A stretch of 64,000 nt of DNA from Streptomyces sp. SPB162 (lineage in GTDB: Bacteria > Actinomycetota > Actinomycetes > Streptomycetales > Streptomycetaceae): contig NZ_JAQFII010000002.1 in assembly GCF_029504575.1 (NCBI RefSeq), forward strand, positions 1-64,000, written 5' to 3'. The notes under the pieces were generated by a model, which did no database searches, was not told the origin of the DNA, and worked only from the letters and a program-made list of their open reading frames with translations. The translations under genes and the position numbers were made by a program. This document shows, in pieces, positions 25,136 through 33,993 of the stretch. How positions within the stretch are numbered: position 1 is the first letter of the stretch; every line of letters starts with the position of its first letter.

Positions 25136-25998
25136 GCACGGACAAGACCATGACCGCCGAGCAGGTCGTCGACCGGCTCGAGAGCGGGATGACGCTGGGC
25201 ATCGGCGGCTGGGGGTCCCGCCGCAAGCCGATGGCGCTGATCCGTGCGCTGCTCCGCTCGGACGTCACGGACCTGACCGTGGTCTCCTACGGCGGTCCCG
25301 ACGTCGGGCTGCTGGCCGCCGCCGGGAAGATCCGCAAGCTGGTCGCGGCCTTCACCACACTGGACTCGATCCCGCTGGAACCGCACTTCCGGGCCGCCCG
25401 CGAGAGCGCCGCGTTCGAGATGACGGAACTGGACGAGGCGATGTTCATGTGGGGGCTGACCGCGGCCGTGCACCGGCTGCCCTTCCTGCCGATCCGGGCC
25501 GGCCTCGGCTCCGACCTGATGCGGGTCAACCCCGGCCTGCGCACCGTCGTCTCCCCCTATGAGGACGGCGAGGAACTGGTGGCGGTGCCCGCGCTGCGGC
25601 TCGACGCCGCGCTCGTGCACCTCAACCGGGCCGACGCGTTCGGCAACGGTCAATATCTGGGCCCCGATCCGTACTTCGACGACCTGTTCTGCGAGGCGGC
25701 CGATGCCGCGTACGTCAGCTGCGAACGCATCGTCGACAGCGCCGAGCTGCTGCGGGCCGGCACCCCGCAGACGCTGCTGGTCAAGCGGTATGCGGTCACC
25801 GGGGTCGTGGAGGCGCCGAACGGCGCGCACTTCACGTCCTGCGCCCCGGACTACGGCCGGGACGAGGCCTTCCAGAGCGCGTACGCCAAGGCCGCCGCCG
25901 ACCCCGCGGCCTGGCGGGAGTTCACCCAACGCTTCCTGTCCGGCGACGAGGGCACCTACCAGGCCGCGGTGGCGGCGTTCGCGAGGGAGGGCGCATGA
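25132..25998 (+). CDS. ipdA: CoA-transferase-fold ring-C hydrolase, alpha subunit (IpdA-like)
   Basis: 288-residue class I CoA-transferase alpha-type subunit: LGIGGWGSRRKPMALIRAL near residue 25, TVVSYGGPDVGLL near 60, and PFLPIRAGLGSDL. In Mycobacterium and Rhodococcus IpdA pairs with IpdB to hydrolyse ring C of COCHEA-CoA rather than to transfer CoA. GTG start overlaps the echA20 stop (GTGA), and its own stop overlaps the ipdB ATG (ATGA), so the subunits are made together. Regulated from the operator at 24341. Confidence 0.88.
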   Translation: MSTDKTMTAEQVVDRLESGMTLGIGGWGSRRKPMALIRALLRSDVTDLTVVSYGGPDVGLLAAAGKIRKLVAAFTTLDSIPLEPHFRAARESAAFEMTELDEAMFMWGLTAAVHRLPFLPIRAGLGSDLMRVNPGLRTVVSPYEDGEELVAVPALRLDAALVHLNRADAFGNGQYLGPDPYFDDLFCEAADAAYVSCERIVDSAELLRAGTPQTLLVKRYAVTGVVEAPNGAHFTSCAPDYGRDEAFQSAYAKAAADPAAWREFTQRFLSGDEGTYQAAVAAFAREGA

Positions 25999-26769
25999 CC
26001 GGGCCGGCGAAGGCGGCGGGCGCGACGCGCGCCGAGTACTGCGTGGTGGCGTGCGCCGAGGCCTGGCGCGGTGACGGCGAGATCCTCGCCAGCCCGATGG
26101 GCACCGTGCCGACGATCGGCGCCCGGCTGGCGAAGCTCACCTTCTCGCCCGACCTGCTGCTCACCGACGGCGAGGCGATGCTGATCGGCGACGTCCCGGC
26201 GGTCGGGAGCGCGTCGGAGCTGATCGAGGGCTGGCTGCCGTACCGCGCGCACCTGGCGATGGTCACCGGCGGCAAGCGGCACGTGATGATGGGCGCCGGC
26301 CAGGTGGACCGGTTCGGCAACCAGAACATCTCCTGCATCGGAGGCTGGGAACAGCCGACACGCCAGCTCCTGGGCTCTCGGGGCGCCCCCGTCAACACCC
26401 TCAACAACCCCACCAGTTACTGGGTGCCGCGGCATTCCTCCCGGGTCTTCGTCGCGCGCGTCGACATGGTCAGCGGCGTCGGTTACGACCGCGCGGCGGC
26501 GGGCCGGGAAGACCGCGACCCGGTTCCACGAGATCCGCCGGGTCATCTCCGACCTCGCCGTCTTCGACTTCGACACCCCGGACCGGTCGATGCGGATCCG
26601 CTCGCTGCACCCGGGCGTGAGCGCGGAACAGGTGCGGGACGCCACCGGCTTCCCGCTCGTGATCTCCGACGACGTCCCGCTCACCCGCGAGCCGACCGAC
26701 GGTGAACTGCGATTGATCCGCGAGGTGATCGACCCCCGGTCCCTGCGCGACCGCGAGGTGCGGACATGA
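25995..26769 (+). pseudogene. ipdB: CoA-transferase-fold ring-C hydrolase, beta subunit (IpdB-like), frameshifted
   Basis: Beta-type partner of IpdA. The first frame runs from ATG 25995 through ADMVIGDV-type motifs (MLIGDVPAVGSASELIEGW, GGKRHVMMGAGQVDRFGNQN) to VSGVGYDRAAA. The C-terminal ~85 residues (TRFHEIRRVISDLAVFDFDT to REVRT) are in another frame and end at the TGA 26767-26769. The switch is near 26495-26505 in a G-rich run; deleting one G gives a continuous protein of about 257 residues. The restored stop overlaps the ipdC start by 4 bp, as expected for an intact operon, which argues for a sequencing indel. Without correction the ring-C hydrolase would be inactive. Confidence 0.87.
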
Positions 26770-27863
26770 ACGGGACGCAGCCCGACGAAGGCCCACCGTC
26801 GTTCACCACCCCGCTGACCGAACTGGTCGGCGTGCGGTACCCGATCGTGCAGACCGGGATGGGCTGGGTGGCCGGCCCCCGGCTGGTGTCCGCCACCGCG
26901 AACGCGGGAGCGCTCGGCATCCTCGCCTCCGCCACCATGACGGCGGAGCAACTGCGGGCCGCCGTACGGGAGGTCACGTCGCGGACCGACGCACCGTTCG
27001 GCGTCAACCTGCGGGCGGACGCGGGCGACGCCCCGGAGCGGGTCGGGATCCTGATCGAGGAGGGAGTGCGGGTGGCGTCCTTCGCGCTGGCCCCTTCCCG
27101 GGAGCTGATCTCGCGGCTCAAGGACGCGGGCGTGGTCGTCATCCCGTCCATCGGCGCCCGCCGCCACGCCGAGAAGGTCGCGGCGTGGGGCGCCGACGCC
27201 GTCCTGGTGCAGGGCGGCGAGGGCGGCGGCCACACCGGGAACGTCGCGACGACGGTGCTGCTCCCGCAGGTCGTGGACGCCGTCGCCATCCCCGTCATCG
27301 CCGCCGGAGGTTTCTTCGACGGCCGCGGGCTCGTCGCCGCCCTGGCGTACGGGGCGGCCGGGATCGCGATGGGCACCCGCTTCCTGCTCACCTCCGACAG
27401 CACCGTCCCGGACGCGGTCAAGGCCCGTTACCTGGCGGCGTCGGTCCAGGACGTCACCGTCACCACCAAGGTCGACGGCCTGCCGCACCGGATGCTGCGC
27501 TCCGAGCTGGTCGACGCCCTGGAGCGCTCCGGGCGGCCCGCCGCCCTGCTGCGCGCCCTGCGGCACGCGGCAGGGCTCAAGCACGATGCCGGGCTCGGCT
27601 GGCGGCAGATGGTCCGCGACGGTCTCGCGATGAAGCACGGCAAGGAGCTGACGTGGAGCCAGGTGCTGCTGGCCGCCAACACGCCGATGATGCTCAAGGC
27701 GTCGATGGTCGAGGGCCGCACCGACCTCGGGGTGATGGCCTCGGGCCAGGTCGCGGGCCTGATCGAGGACCTGCCGTCGTGCGCGGAGCTCGTCGACCGG
27801 ATCATGGCGGAGGCCCGGACGGCGCTCGGCGCGCTGCCCGGAGCCCAGCCGGCGGTGCACTGA
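26766..27863 (+). CDS. ipdC: Nitronate monooxygenase-fold flavin reductase, IpdC-like
   Basis: 365-residue FMN TIM-barrel of the 2-nitropropane dioxygenase/NMO family: YPIVQTGMGWVAGPRLVSA (~22-40), QGGEGGGHTGN (~150-160), IAAGGFFDGRGLVAALAYGAAGIAMGTRFL (~183-212). The place after ipdAB and the length match IpdC (Rv3553), a flavin-dependent reductase/dehydrogenase acting on an indane-carboxyl-CoA in the steroid C/D ring pathway, rather than a nitronate detoxifier. Last gene of the echA20-ipdABC operon; convergent with the adenosine-deaminase-like gene, only 18 bp apart. Confidence 0.88.
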   Translation: MNGTQPDEGPPSFTTPLTELVGVRYPIVQTGMGWVAGPRLVSATANAGALGILASATMTAEQLRAAVREVTSRTDAPFGVNLRADAGDAPERVGILIEEGVRVASFALAPSRELISRLKDAGVVVIPSIGARRHAEKVAAWGADAVLVQGGEGGGHTGNVATTVLLPQVVDAVAIPVIAAGGFFDGRGLVAALAYGAAGIAMGTRFLLTSDSTVPDAVKARYLAASVQDVTVTTKVDGLPHRMLRSELVDALERSGRPAALLRALRHAAGLKHDAGLGWRQMVRDGLAMKHGKELTWSQVLLAANTPMMLKASMVEGRTDLGVMASGQVAGLIEDLPSCAELVDRIMAEARTALGALPGAQPAVH

Positions 27864-27881
27864 ACCAGCGGCCCCGGACCG

Positions 27882-28898
27882 TCAGGAGCCCGCGGTGAGC
27901 CAGTGGTCGATCTCCGCGCGGAGCCGCGCCTTGGTCCCGTCCGGCGCGAACGAGGCGTCCACTCCCGCGCGGGCCAGGCCGGCCGACACCTCGTCCCCGT
28001 AGCCGAAGGCGTCCGTGACGAGCTCGTACTCGCGCGCCAGTGACACGTTGATCATCGACGGGATGTCGGTGCTGAGCGTGACGTTCAGGCCGGCCGCGCG
28101 CATCCGCTCCAGCGGGTGCGCGCGCAGCGACGCCGCGAAGCCCAGGGCGACGTTCGACGACGGGCACACCTCCAGCGGGATCCCCCGCTCCCGCACCTCG
28201 GCGACGAGCGCCTCGTCGTCCAGGATCCGGATGCCGTGGCCGATCCGCTCGGCTCCCCCGACGTCAAGGGCCGCGCGGATGCTCTCGGGACCGCATGCCT
28301 CGCCGGCGTGATGCACGATGTGCAGCCCCGCCTCGCGCGCGGCGGCGAAGACCTCCGCGAACGGTTCGACGGGGTGGGCCTCGTCGCCCGCGACCCCGAT
28401 GCCCACCACCCCGCTCCCGGCGTGGCGTTCGGCGAGTTCCAGGGTGCGCCAGGCGCGCTCCACCGAGCGGCGGCGGGAGTGGTCGAGCAGGACCCGGCAC
28501 TCGATGCCGAACGCCTCCTGGCCCGCCGCCAGTCCCTCCAGCACGCTCACCAGCGGCATGTCGAGATCGCCGAGCCGCTCCCCGTGGCCGGCGGCGGTGA
28601 AGGACACCTCCGCGTAGCGGGTGCCGTTGGCCGCCTCGTCCTCGCAGAACTCGTAGGCGATCCGGTGGAAGTCCGCCGGCCGGCACAGGCAGGAACGCAC
28701 CAGGTCGTTCTGTGCGAAGAAGTCCGCGAAGCTCTCGAAGGCGTGCCCGCCGTCCACCAGATGCGCCGGGATCGGCACGCCGTTGGCGGCACCGATCTCC
28801 GCCAGGGTCGGCCACCGCACGGTGCTCTCGAGGTGGACGTGCAGATGAGCTTTGGGAAGGGTGCGCAGGTCACGCGTCGTGGCGGTCGTCGACGTCAT
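27882..28898 (-). CDS. Adenosine deaminase family amidohydrolase with atypical active site
   Basis: 338 residues. Metal ligands HLHVHLE (~17-23), IVHHAGEACG with catalytic Glu (~192), ERIGHGIRI (~212) and the Asp of LSTDIPSM (~287) are present. In true adenosine deaminases this last motif is TDDP, the second Asp contacting the purine; here it is Ile. The substrate may therefore differ from adenosine. The start at 28898 gives MTSTTATTRDLRTLPKAHLH; an upstream ATG at 29003 overlaps fadA6. The gene lies between ipdC and fadA6, 56 bp after fadA6 on the same strand, with no counterpart in the mycobacterial cluster. It may have its own promoter. Confidence 0.85.
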   Translation of the reverse strand: MTSTTATTRDLRTLPKAHLHVHLESTVRWPTLAEIGAANGVPIPAHLVDGGHAFESFADFFAQNDLVRSCLCRPADFHRIAYEFCEDEAANGTRYAEVSFTAAGHGERLGDLDMPLVSVLEGLAAGQEAFGIECRVLLDHSRRRSVERAWRTLELAERHAGSGVVGIGVAGDEAHPVEPFAEVFAAAREAGLHIVHHAGEACGPESIRAALDVGGAERIGHGIRILDDEALVAEVRERGIPLEVCPSSNVALGFAASLRAHPLERMRAAGLNVTLSTDIPSMINVSLAREYELVTDAFGYGDEVSAGLARAGVDASFAPDGTKARLRAEIDHWLTAGS

Positions 28899-28954
28899 AT
28901 CGGGAAGCCTGCCACCGGGTACGGGAGGCGTCGAACGAATTGCCCGGCCCCCGG

Positions 28955-30112
28955 CTACAGCCGCTCGATGATGGTGACGTTCGCCTGGCCGCCGCCCTCG
29001 CACATGGTCTGCAGGCCGTACCGGCCGCCGGTGCGCTCCAGTTCGTGCAGCAGTGTCGTCATCAGCTTGGTGCCGGTGGCACCGAGGGGGTGGCCCAGCG
29101 CGATGGCGCCGCCGTTGACGTTGACCTTCTCGGGGTCGGCGCCGGTCTCCTTGAGCCAGGCGAGCACGACCGGGGCGAACGCCTCGTTGATCTCCACCAG
29201 GTCGATGTCGTCCATGGACAGCCCGGTCTTCTTCAGCGCGTACGCCGTCGCGGGGATCGGTGCGGACAGCATCCTGATCGGGTCCTCGCCGCGGCAGGAC
29301 AGGTGGTGGATGCGGGCGCGCGGTGTCAGGCCGTGCTCGGCGACCGCCCGCTCGGAGGCGATCAGCATGGCCGAGGCACCGTCGGAGACCTGGGAGGAGA
29401 CCGCGGCGGTGATCCTGCCGCCCTCGACCACCGGCTTGAGCGCCGCCATCTTCTCCAGGCTGGTGTCCCGGCGCGGCCCCTCGTCGGTGGTCACCTCGCC
29501 GTACGCGACGAGTTCGCGGTCGAACCGCCCCTCGTCAATGGCCCGCAGCGCCCGCTGGTGGGAGCGCAGCGCCAGCTCCTCCATCGCCTCGCGGGTGATG
29601 CGCCACTTGTCCGCGATCAGCTCGGCGCCGTGGAACTGGTTGACGGGCCGGTCACCGTAGCGGGCCCGCCACCCCTCAGAGCCGGCGAACGGGCCCTCGG
29701 TGAGGCCGAGCGGTTCGGCGGCCTGGCGACTGGCGAAGGCGATGGGGATCATCGACATGTTCTGCGTACCGCCCGCCACCACCAGGTCGCTGGTGCCGGA
29801 GAGCACCGCTTGGGCGGCGAAGTGCACGGCCTGCTGGGAGGAGCCGCACTGCCGGTCCACGGTGACCCCCGGCACCTCCTCGGGAAGACCCGCCGCCAGC
29901 CAGGCCGTCCTGGCGATGTCGCCGGCCTGCGGACCGACGGTGTCCAGGCAGCCGAACACCACGTCCTCGACCGCCGCCGGGTCGGCGCCCGAGCGCTCCA
30001 TGAGCGCCTTGAGGACATGCGCCCCCAGATCGGCGGGGTGCACGGCGGACAGTCCGCCCCTGCGCCTGCCGATCGGGGTGCGGACCGCTTCGACGATGTA
30101 GGCCTCGGCCAT
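28955..30112 (-). CDS. fadA6: Thiolase (acetyl-CoA acyltransferase), FadA6-like
   Basis: 385-residue thiolase. Seen: acyl-accepting Cys89 in VDRQCGSSQQ, NEAFAPV (~303), base His in GGAIALGHPLGATG (~335) and Cys in TMCEGGGQ (~370). In the KstR2 regulon FadA6 (Rv3556c) cleaves 4-methyl-5-oxo-octanedioyl-CoA near the end of steroid ring C/D breakdown. It lies 36 bp downstream of kstR2 on the same strand, the same gene order as in Mycobacterium. Probably co-transcribed from the operator at 31674. Confidence 0.9.
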   Translation of the reverse strand: MAEAYIVEAVRTPIGRRRGGLSAVHPADLGAHVLKALMERSGADPAAVEDVVFGCLDTVGPQAGDIARTAWLAAGLPEEVPGVTVDRQCGSSQQAVHFAAQAVLSGTSDLVVAGGTQNMSMIPIAFASRQAAEPLGLTEGPFAGSEGWRARYGDRPVNQFHGAELIADKWRITREAMEELALRSHQRALRAIDEGRFDRELVAYGEVTTDEGPRRDTSLEKMAALKPVVEGGRITAAVSSQVSDGASAMLIASERAVAEHGLTPRARIHHLSCRGEDPIRMLSAPIPATAYALKKTGLSMDDIDLVEINEAFAPVVLAWLKETGADPEKVNVNGGAIALGHPLGATGTKLMTTLLHELERTGGRYGLQTMCEGGGQANVTIIERL

Positions 30113-30148
30113 GACTACTCCTCGCGCTGAATTGTCGCTTCGTCCATG

Positions 30149-30799
30149 TCAGCTCCGGACGGCCACGCCGTCCAGCACCATCGACAGGTACTGCCGGGCG
30201 ATCTCCTCCGGGCTGTGCTGTCCGCCCGGCCGGTACCAGGAGGCCGCGACCCATACGGTGTCGCGGACGAACCGGTAGGTGAGCCGGACGTCGAGGTCGG
30301 CGCGGAAGACCCCGGCGGCCACCCCGCGCTCCAGCGTCCCCAGCCAGGCCCGTTCGAACTTCACCTGCGAGTCGGCGAGGTAGCCGAAGCGCGGCTGGGC
30401 GGCCAGGTGCCGGGCCTCCTTCTGGTAGATCGCCACGGCCGCCCGGTGCCGGTCGATCTCCTTGAAGGACTGCGTGACCAGGGCCTCGATCGTCTCCCTG
30501 GGGCCGAGGCCGGCGGCCAGCACCTCGTCGTACCCGGCCCACAGTTCGTTGAGGAAGGTCGAGAGGATCTCGTCGACCATCGATTCCTTGGAGTCGAAGT
30601 GGTAGTAGAGGCTGCCCGCAAGCATGCCCGCCGCGTCCGCGATCCGCCGGACGGTCGTCGCGTTGTAGCCCTGCGCGGCGAACACCTCGGCCGCGGTCGC
30701 CAGGAGTTCGCCGCGGCGCTCGGGGGCGGCACTCACCGCCGTCTTCCCGCTGCTCTTGGCGGTCCTGCCGCTCTTGCTGCTCTCGCTGCTTTTCTGCAC
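30149..30799 (-). CDS. kstR2: TetR-family repressor KstR2-like
   Basis: 216 residues. A Ser/Lys-rich tail (MQKSSESSKSGRTAKSSGKT) precedes the TetR helix-turn-helix LLATAAEVFAAQGYNATTVRRIADAAGMLAGSLYYHFDSKESM (split here only for description: recognition helix in AGSLYYHFDSK). The C-terminal domain (TQSFKEIDRHRAAVAIYQKE, TYRFVRDTVWVAASWY) fits the KstR2 type, which binds HIP-CoA. Located between ipdF and fadA6 as in Rv3556c-Rv3559c. Inferred to repress all genes leaving the two operators at 24341 and 31674, including its own operon. Confidence 0.9.
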   Translation of the reverse strand: MQKSSESSKSGRTAKSSGKTAVSAAPERRGELLATAAEVFAAQGYNATTVRRIADAAGMLAGSLYYHFDSKESMVDEILSTFLNELWAGYDEVLAAGLGPRETIEALVTQSFKEIDRHRAAVAIYQKEARHLAAQPRFGYLADSQVKFERAWLGTLERGVAAGVFRADLDVRLTYRFVRDTVWVAASWYRPGGQHSPEEIARQYLSMVLDGVAVRS

Positions 30800-30814
30800 C
30801 CGTCCATTCTCGCC

Positions 30815-31614
30815 TCACGCGTGCTGGCTGCTGGCCGACACGGTCTCGCCGGTCAGGTACGACGAGTAGCCGCTGGCCAGGAAGACGATCACGTTGGCGA
30901 TCTCCCACGGTTCGGCGTACCGCCCGTAGGCCTCCCGCTCGGTCAGTTCGGCGAGCAGTTCGGGGGTGGTGACCTTCGCCAGGTGCGGGTGCATGGCCAG
31001 GCTGGGCGAGACCGCGTTGACCCGGACCCCGTACGCGGCCGCCTCCACGGCGGCGCAGCGGGTGAGCGCCATGACGGCCGCCTTGGCGGCTGCGTAGTGC
31101 GCCTGCCCCGCCTGTGCGCGCCAGCCCACGACGGAGGCGTTGTTGACGATGACGCCGCCGGCGCCGGCCGCCTTCATGCGGCGCAGCGCCGCACGGGTGC
31201 AGCGGAAGGTGCCGCCGAGGGTGACGTCCAGGACCCTGGACCACTGCTCGTCCGTCATGTCGACGAGGGCGGCGGTGCCGCCGAGGCCCGCGTTGTTGAC
31301 CAGGACGTCCAGCCGTCCGTGCCGCTCCTCGGCGAGGTCGAGGAGCGCGGTGACGTCGTCCTCGCGGGTCACGTCGCAGACCAGGCCCGCCACCCGGTCC
31401 GCGCCGAACTCCGCCGCCAGCGCCTGCGCGGACTCCTTGACGCGGCGGGGGTGCGCGTCGCCGATGACGACGCTCGCCCCCTCCTCCAGCAGCCGGCGCG
31501 CGCGGTGGCACCGCCGATTCCGGCGCCCGCCGCCGCGGTGACGACGGCGGTACGTCCGGCGAGGAGGTCGTGCCCCTGCGGATACGGGGGCGGAACACCC
31601 AGGTTCGCGGTCAT
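30815..31614 (-). pseudogene. ipdF: SDR dehydrogenase IpdF-like, frameshifted
   Basis: SDR read in two frames. From ATG 31614: MTANLGVPPPYPQGHDLLAG, RTAVVTAAAGAGIGGATAR (cofactor motif). Then, after a CG-repeat at 31494-31504, the true frame continues RRLLEEGASVVIGDAHPRR, LVCDVTRED, LVNNAGLGG, HYAAAKAAVMALTR to the stop at 30815. Removing two bases (one CG unit) restores spacing between the GIG motif and the following GA pair equal to other SDRs; total about 265 residues. IpdF (Rv3559c) oxidises a hydroxy intermediate of HIP-CoA beta-oxidation. First gene leftward from the 31674 operator, 15 bp before kstR2. Probably a sequence error. Confidence 0.86.
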
Positions 31615-31673
31615 ACGCGGGACTCCTCCTCGGCTGCTTCCTCCTCGACGGCTGACGGGGCGTACGTTAATCT

Positions 31674-31690
31674 ACCAAACACTTGTTAGG
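31674..31690. promoter_or_regulatory. KstR2-like operator 2 (divergent promoter of ipdF-kstR2-fadA6 and fadE genes)
   Basis: ACCAAACACTTGTTAGG. Its first 14 bases match the KstR2 consensus AnCAAGnnCTTGnT at 9 of 10 fixed positions, and 16 of 17 bases are identical to operator 1 at 24341-24357 read on the other strand. It lies 59 bp from the ipdF start and 29 bp from the fadE start. Confidence 0.85.
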
Positions 31691-31719
31691 GAAGGATCGT
31701 CAGGGGAGGACGGAATCCG

Positions 31720-32871
31720 ATGGACCTCGACTTCACGCCCGGGGAGGACGCGTTCCGGGCCGAGGCCCGCTGCTGGCTCGCCGCGCACGTCCCCTCCACG
31801 CCACTGCCCTCACTGGAGACCGCCGAGGGCTTCGCCGCCCACCGGGCGTGGGAGCGCGAGCTCGCCGCCGCCCGCTGGTCGGTGGTGTCCTGGCCGGAGG
31901 AGTACGGCGGCCGGGGCGCCTCGATCCTGCGCTGGCTGGTGTTCGAGGAGGAGTACTACGCGGCTGACGCGCCCGGCCGCGTCAGCCAGAACGGCATCAA
32001 CCTGCTCGCCCCGACCCTCTTCGAGCACGGCACCGACGAGCAGCGCGCCCGCGTCCTGCCCGCCATGGCGAGCGGCGCGACCATCTGGGCGCAGGCCTGG
32101 TCGGAACCGGACGCGGGCAGCGACCTGGCCTCGCTGCGCTCCACCGCCACCCGTGCCGACGGGGGCTGGCTGCTGAACGGCCAGAAGACCTGGTCCTCCC
32201 GCGCCGCCTTCGCCGACCGCGCGTTCGGCCTCTTCCGCAGCGACCCGGCGGCCGACCGGCCGCACCGCGGCCTGACGTACCTGATGTTCGCGCTGGACGC
32301 GTCGGGCGTGACGGTGCGGCCCATCGGACGGCTCGACGGTAAGCCCGCCTTCGCCGAACTCTTCCTGGACGACGTCTTCGTACCGGACGAGGACGTCATC
32401 GGCGCCCCGGGCGAGGGCTGGCGGGTGGCGATGAGTACAACGGGCAACGAGCGCGGCCTCACCCTGCGCAGCCCCGGCCGCTTCCTGGCCGCGGCCGACC
32501 GGCTGACCGCCCTGTGGCGGGAGCGGGCGGACCCGCTCGACACGGAGCTGCGCGACCGCGTCGCCGATGCGGTGATCGGCGCCCGCGCCTACCAGCTCTT
32601 CACCTTCGCCAACGCCTCCCGGCTCGCGGAGGGCGGGGACATCGGCGCCGAGTCCAGCCTCAACAAGGTCTTCTGGTCGGAACTCGACATCCGGCTGCAC
32701 GAGACCGCCCTCGACCTGCTCGGCGCCGACGGAGAGCTCGCCGACGGGGACGGCGGGTGGGCGGAGGGATATGTCTTCTCCCTCGCCGGACCGATCTACG
32801 CGGGCACCAACGAGATCCAGCGCGACATCATCGCCGAGCGGCTGCTCGGCCTCCCGAAGGGACGCCGGTGA
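31720..32871 (+). CDS. fadE30: Acyl-CoA dehydrogenase, FadE30-like
   Basis: 383-residue flavoprotein dehydrogenase. Seen: WAQAWSEPDAGSDLASLRSTA (~125-145), WLLNGQKTWSSRA (~152-165), LDDVFVPDEDVIG (~218-230) and the C-terminal GPIYAGTNEIQRDIIAERLL. The place opposite ipdF and the KstR2-like box matches FadE30 (Rv3560c), which begins beta-oxidation of the HIP-CoA propionyl side chain. ATG at 31720 has GGGGAGGA upstream. Its TGA overlaps the next ATG (TGATG), coupling it to the second dehydrogenase. Confidence 0.88.
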   Translation: MDLDFTPGEDAFRAEARCWLAAHVPSTPLPSLETAEGFAAHRAWERELAAARWSVVSWPEEYGGRGASILRWLVFEEEYYAADAPGRVSQNGINLLAPTLFEHGTDEQRARVLPAMASGATIWAQAWSEPDAGSDLASLRSTATRADGGWLLNGQKTWSSRAAFADRAFGLFRSDPAADRPHRGLTYLMFALDASGVTVRPIGRLDGKPAFAELFLDDVFVPDEDVIGAPGEGWRVAMSTTGNERGLTLRSPGRFLAAADRLTALWRERADPLDTELRDRVADAVIGARAYQLFTFANASRLAEGGDIGAESSLNKVFWSELDIRLHETALDLLGADGELADGDGGWAEGYVFSLAGPIYAGTNEIQRDIIAERLLGLPKGRR

Positions 32872-33857
32872 TGCGGTTCCTCCTCGACGCCGAGCAGACC
32901 GAGTTCGTCCGCACCCTGGACCGGCTGCTCACCTCGGCGGACACCCCGGCCGCCGTCCGCGCCTGGTCGGCGGGCGACCACGGGCCGGGCCGAGCCCTGT
33001 GGGAACGTCTCGCCGGAGCCGGCGTCTTCGCCCTGGCCGTGCCCGAGGAGTACGACGGCCTCGGACCGCTCCCCGTCGAACTCGCCGCCGCCTTCGTGGA
33101 GCTCGGCCGGCACGCGGCGCCGGGCCCGCTGGCGGAGACCGTCGCGGTCTGCGCGCTCCTGAGGGGACTCGGCGACCGGGGGCCGGCGAAGGAGTGGCTG
33201 CCACGGGTCGCCTCCGGCGAGGCGGTGGTTTCGCTGGCGCCGGCCGGCTCGTACGCCCTCGACGCGGATGCCGCTGACGCCGTCTTCCACCCGGTGGACG
33301 ACGGCCTGGCCGTCGCGACCGGCCACGGGCCGGTTCGTGCCTCGCTCGATCCCGCGCGCCGACTGGCCCGCCCCACCGGCGGTGACGTGTTCGTCACCGG
33401 TGCGGCCGTGCGGGACGCGGTGCGCGCTGCTGCCGACTGGGCGGCCCTCGCCACCGCCGCCCAGGCCCTGGGGGTCGGCCTCGCCCTGGTGGAGCGGACG
33501 GTGGCCTACGCGAAGCAGCGGACCCAGTTCGGAAGCGCCATCGGCGGCTTCCAGGCCGTCAAGCACCAGCTCGCGAACGCGCTCGTCGGTCTGGAGTTCG
33601 CGCGGCCGCTGCTGTACGGGGCGGCGGTGGCGCTTTCCCAGGCCGGGGGCGCGGTGGACGCGGGCCGCGAGATCGCGGCGGCCAAGGTCGCCTGCGGCGA
33701 AGCGGCGTACGCGGCGGCCCGCACGGCTCTGCAGCTGCATGGCGCGATCGGATACACCGCGGAGTACGACCTGTCGCTGTGGATCGGGAAGGCACGGGCG
33801 CTGCGAACGGCTTGGGGGACGCCGTCGTCGTGCCGGGCTCGGGTGCTTGCCCGGTAG
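32871..33857 (+). CDS. Acyl-CoA dehydrogenase, second (short) subunit-like FadE
   Basis: 328-residue acyl-CoA dehydrogenase-fold protein, about 50 residues shorter than its partner. Seen: LAVPEEYDGLGPLPVELAAA, then QRTQFGSAIGGFQAVKHQLAN (~203-223), GEAAYAAARTALQLHGAIGYTAEYDL and a C-terminal WGTPSSCRARVLAR. The GAGSD-type substrate-loop motif and the usual catalytic Glu region of a full-length enzyme are not apparent. In steroid-degrading actinobacteria such short FadE proteins form alpha2beta2 heterotetramers with a catalytic partner; that is the likely role here with the FadE30-like protein. Translationally coupled (TGATG). The exact mycobacterial counterpart is not assigned. Confidence 0.85.
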   Translation: MRFLLDAEQTEFVRTLDRLLTSADTPAAVRAWSAGDHGPGRALWERLAGAGVFALAVPEEYDGLGPLPVELAAAFVELGRHAAPGPLAETVAVCALLRGLGDRGPAKEWLPRVASGEAVVSLAPAGSYALDADAADAVFHPVDDGLAVATGHGPVRASLDPARRLARPTGGDVFVTGAAVRDAVRAAADWAALATAAQALGVGLALVERTVAYAKQRTQFGSAIGGFQAVKHQLANALVGLEFARPLLYGAAVALSQAGGAVDAGREIAAAKVACGEAAYAAARTALQLHGAIGYTAEYDLSLWIGKARALRTAWGTPSSCRARVLAR

Positions 33858-33993
33858 CCCGGTGCATGGGGGGCACGGCGCCCGGGCCCCTCGCCGCCGC
33901 TCGAACACCTGGGCGCCGTTGCCCGCTCCCCGCGGAGTCTGCTGTAGTCCTCTGGTTGCGCTGTGTGGCCAACATGACTGAGCAGGGGAAAAT

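Noticed and set aside
33858..33993. Small immunity gene for the TNT protein in the gap before it
   Set aside because: 136 bp with no plausible start, ribosome site or coding bias.
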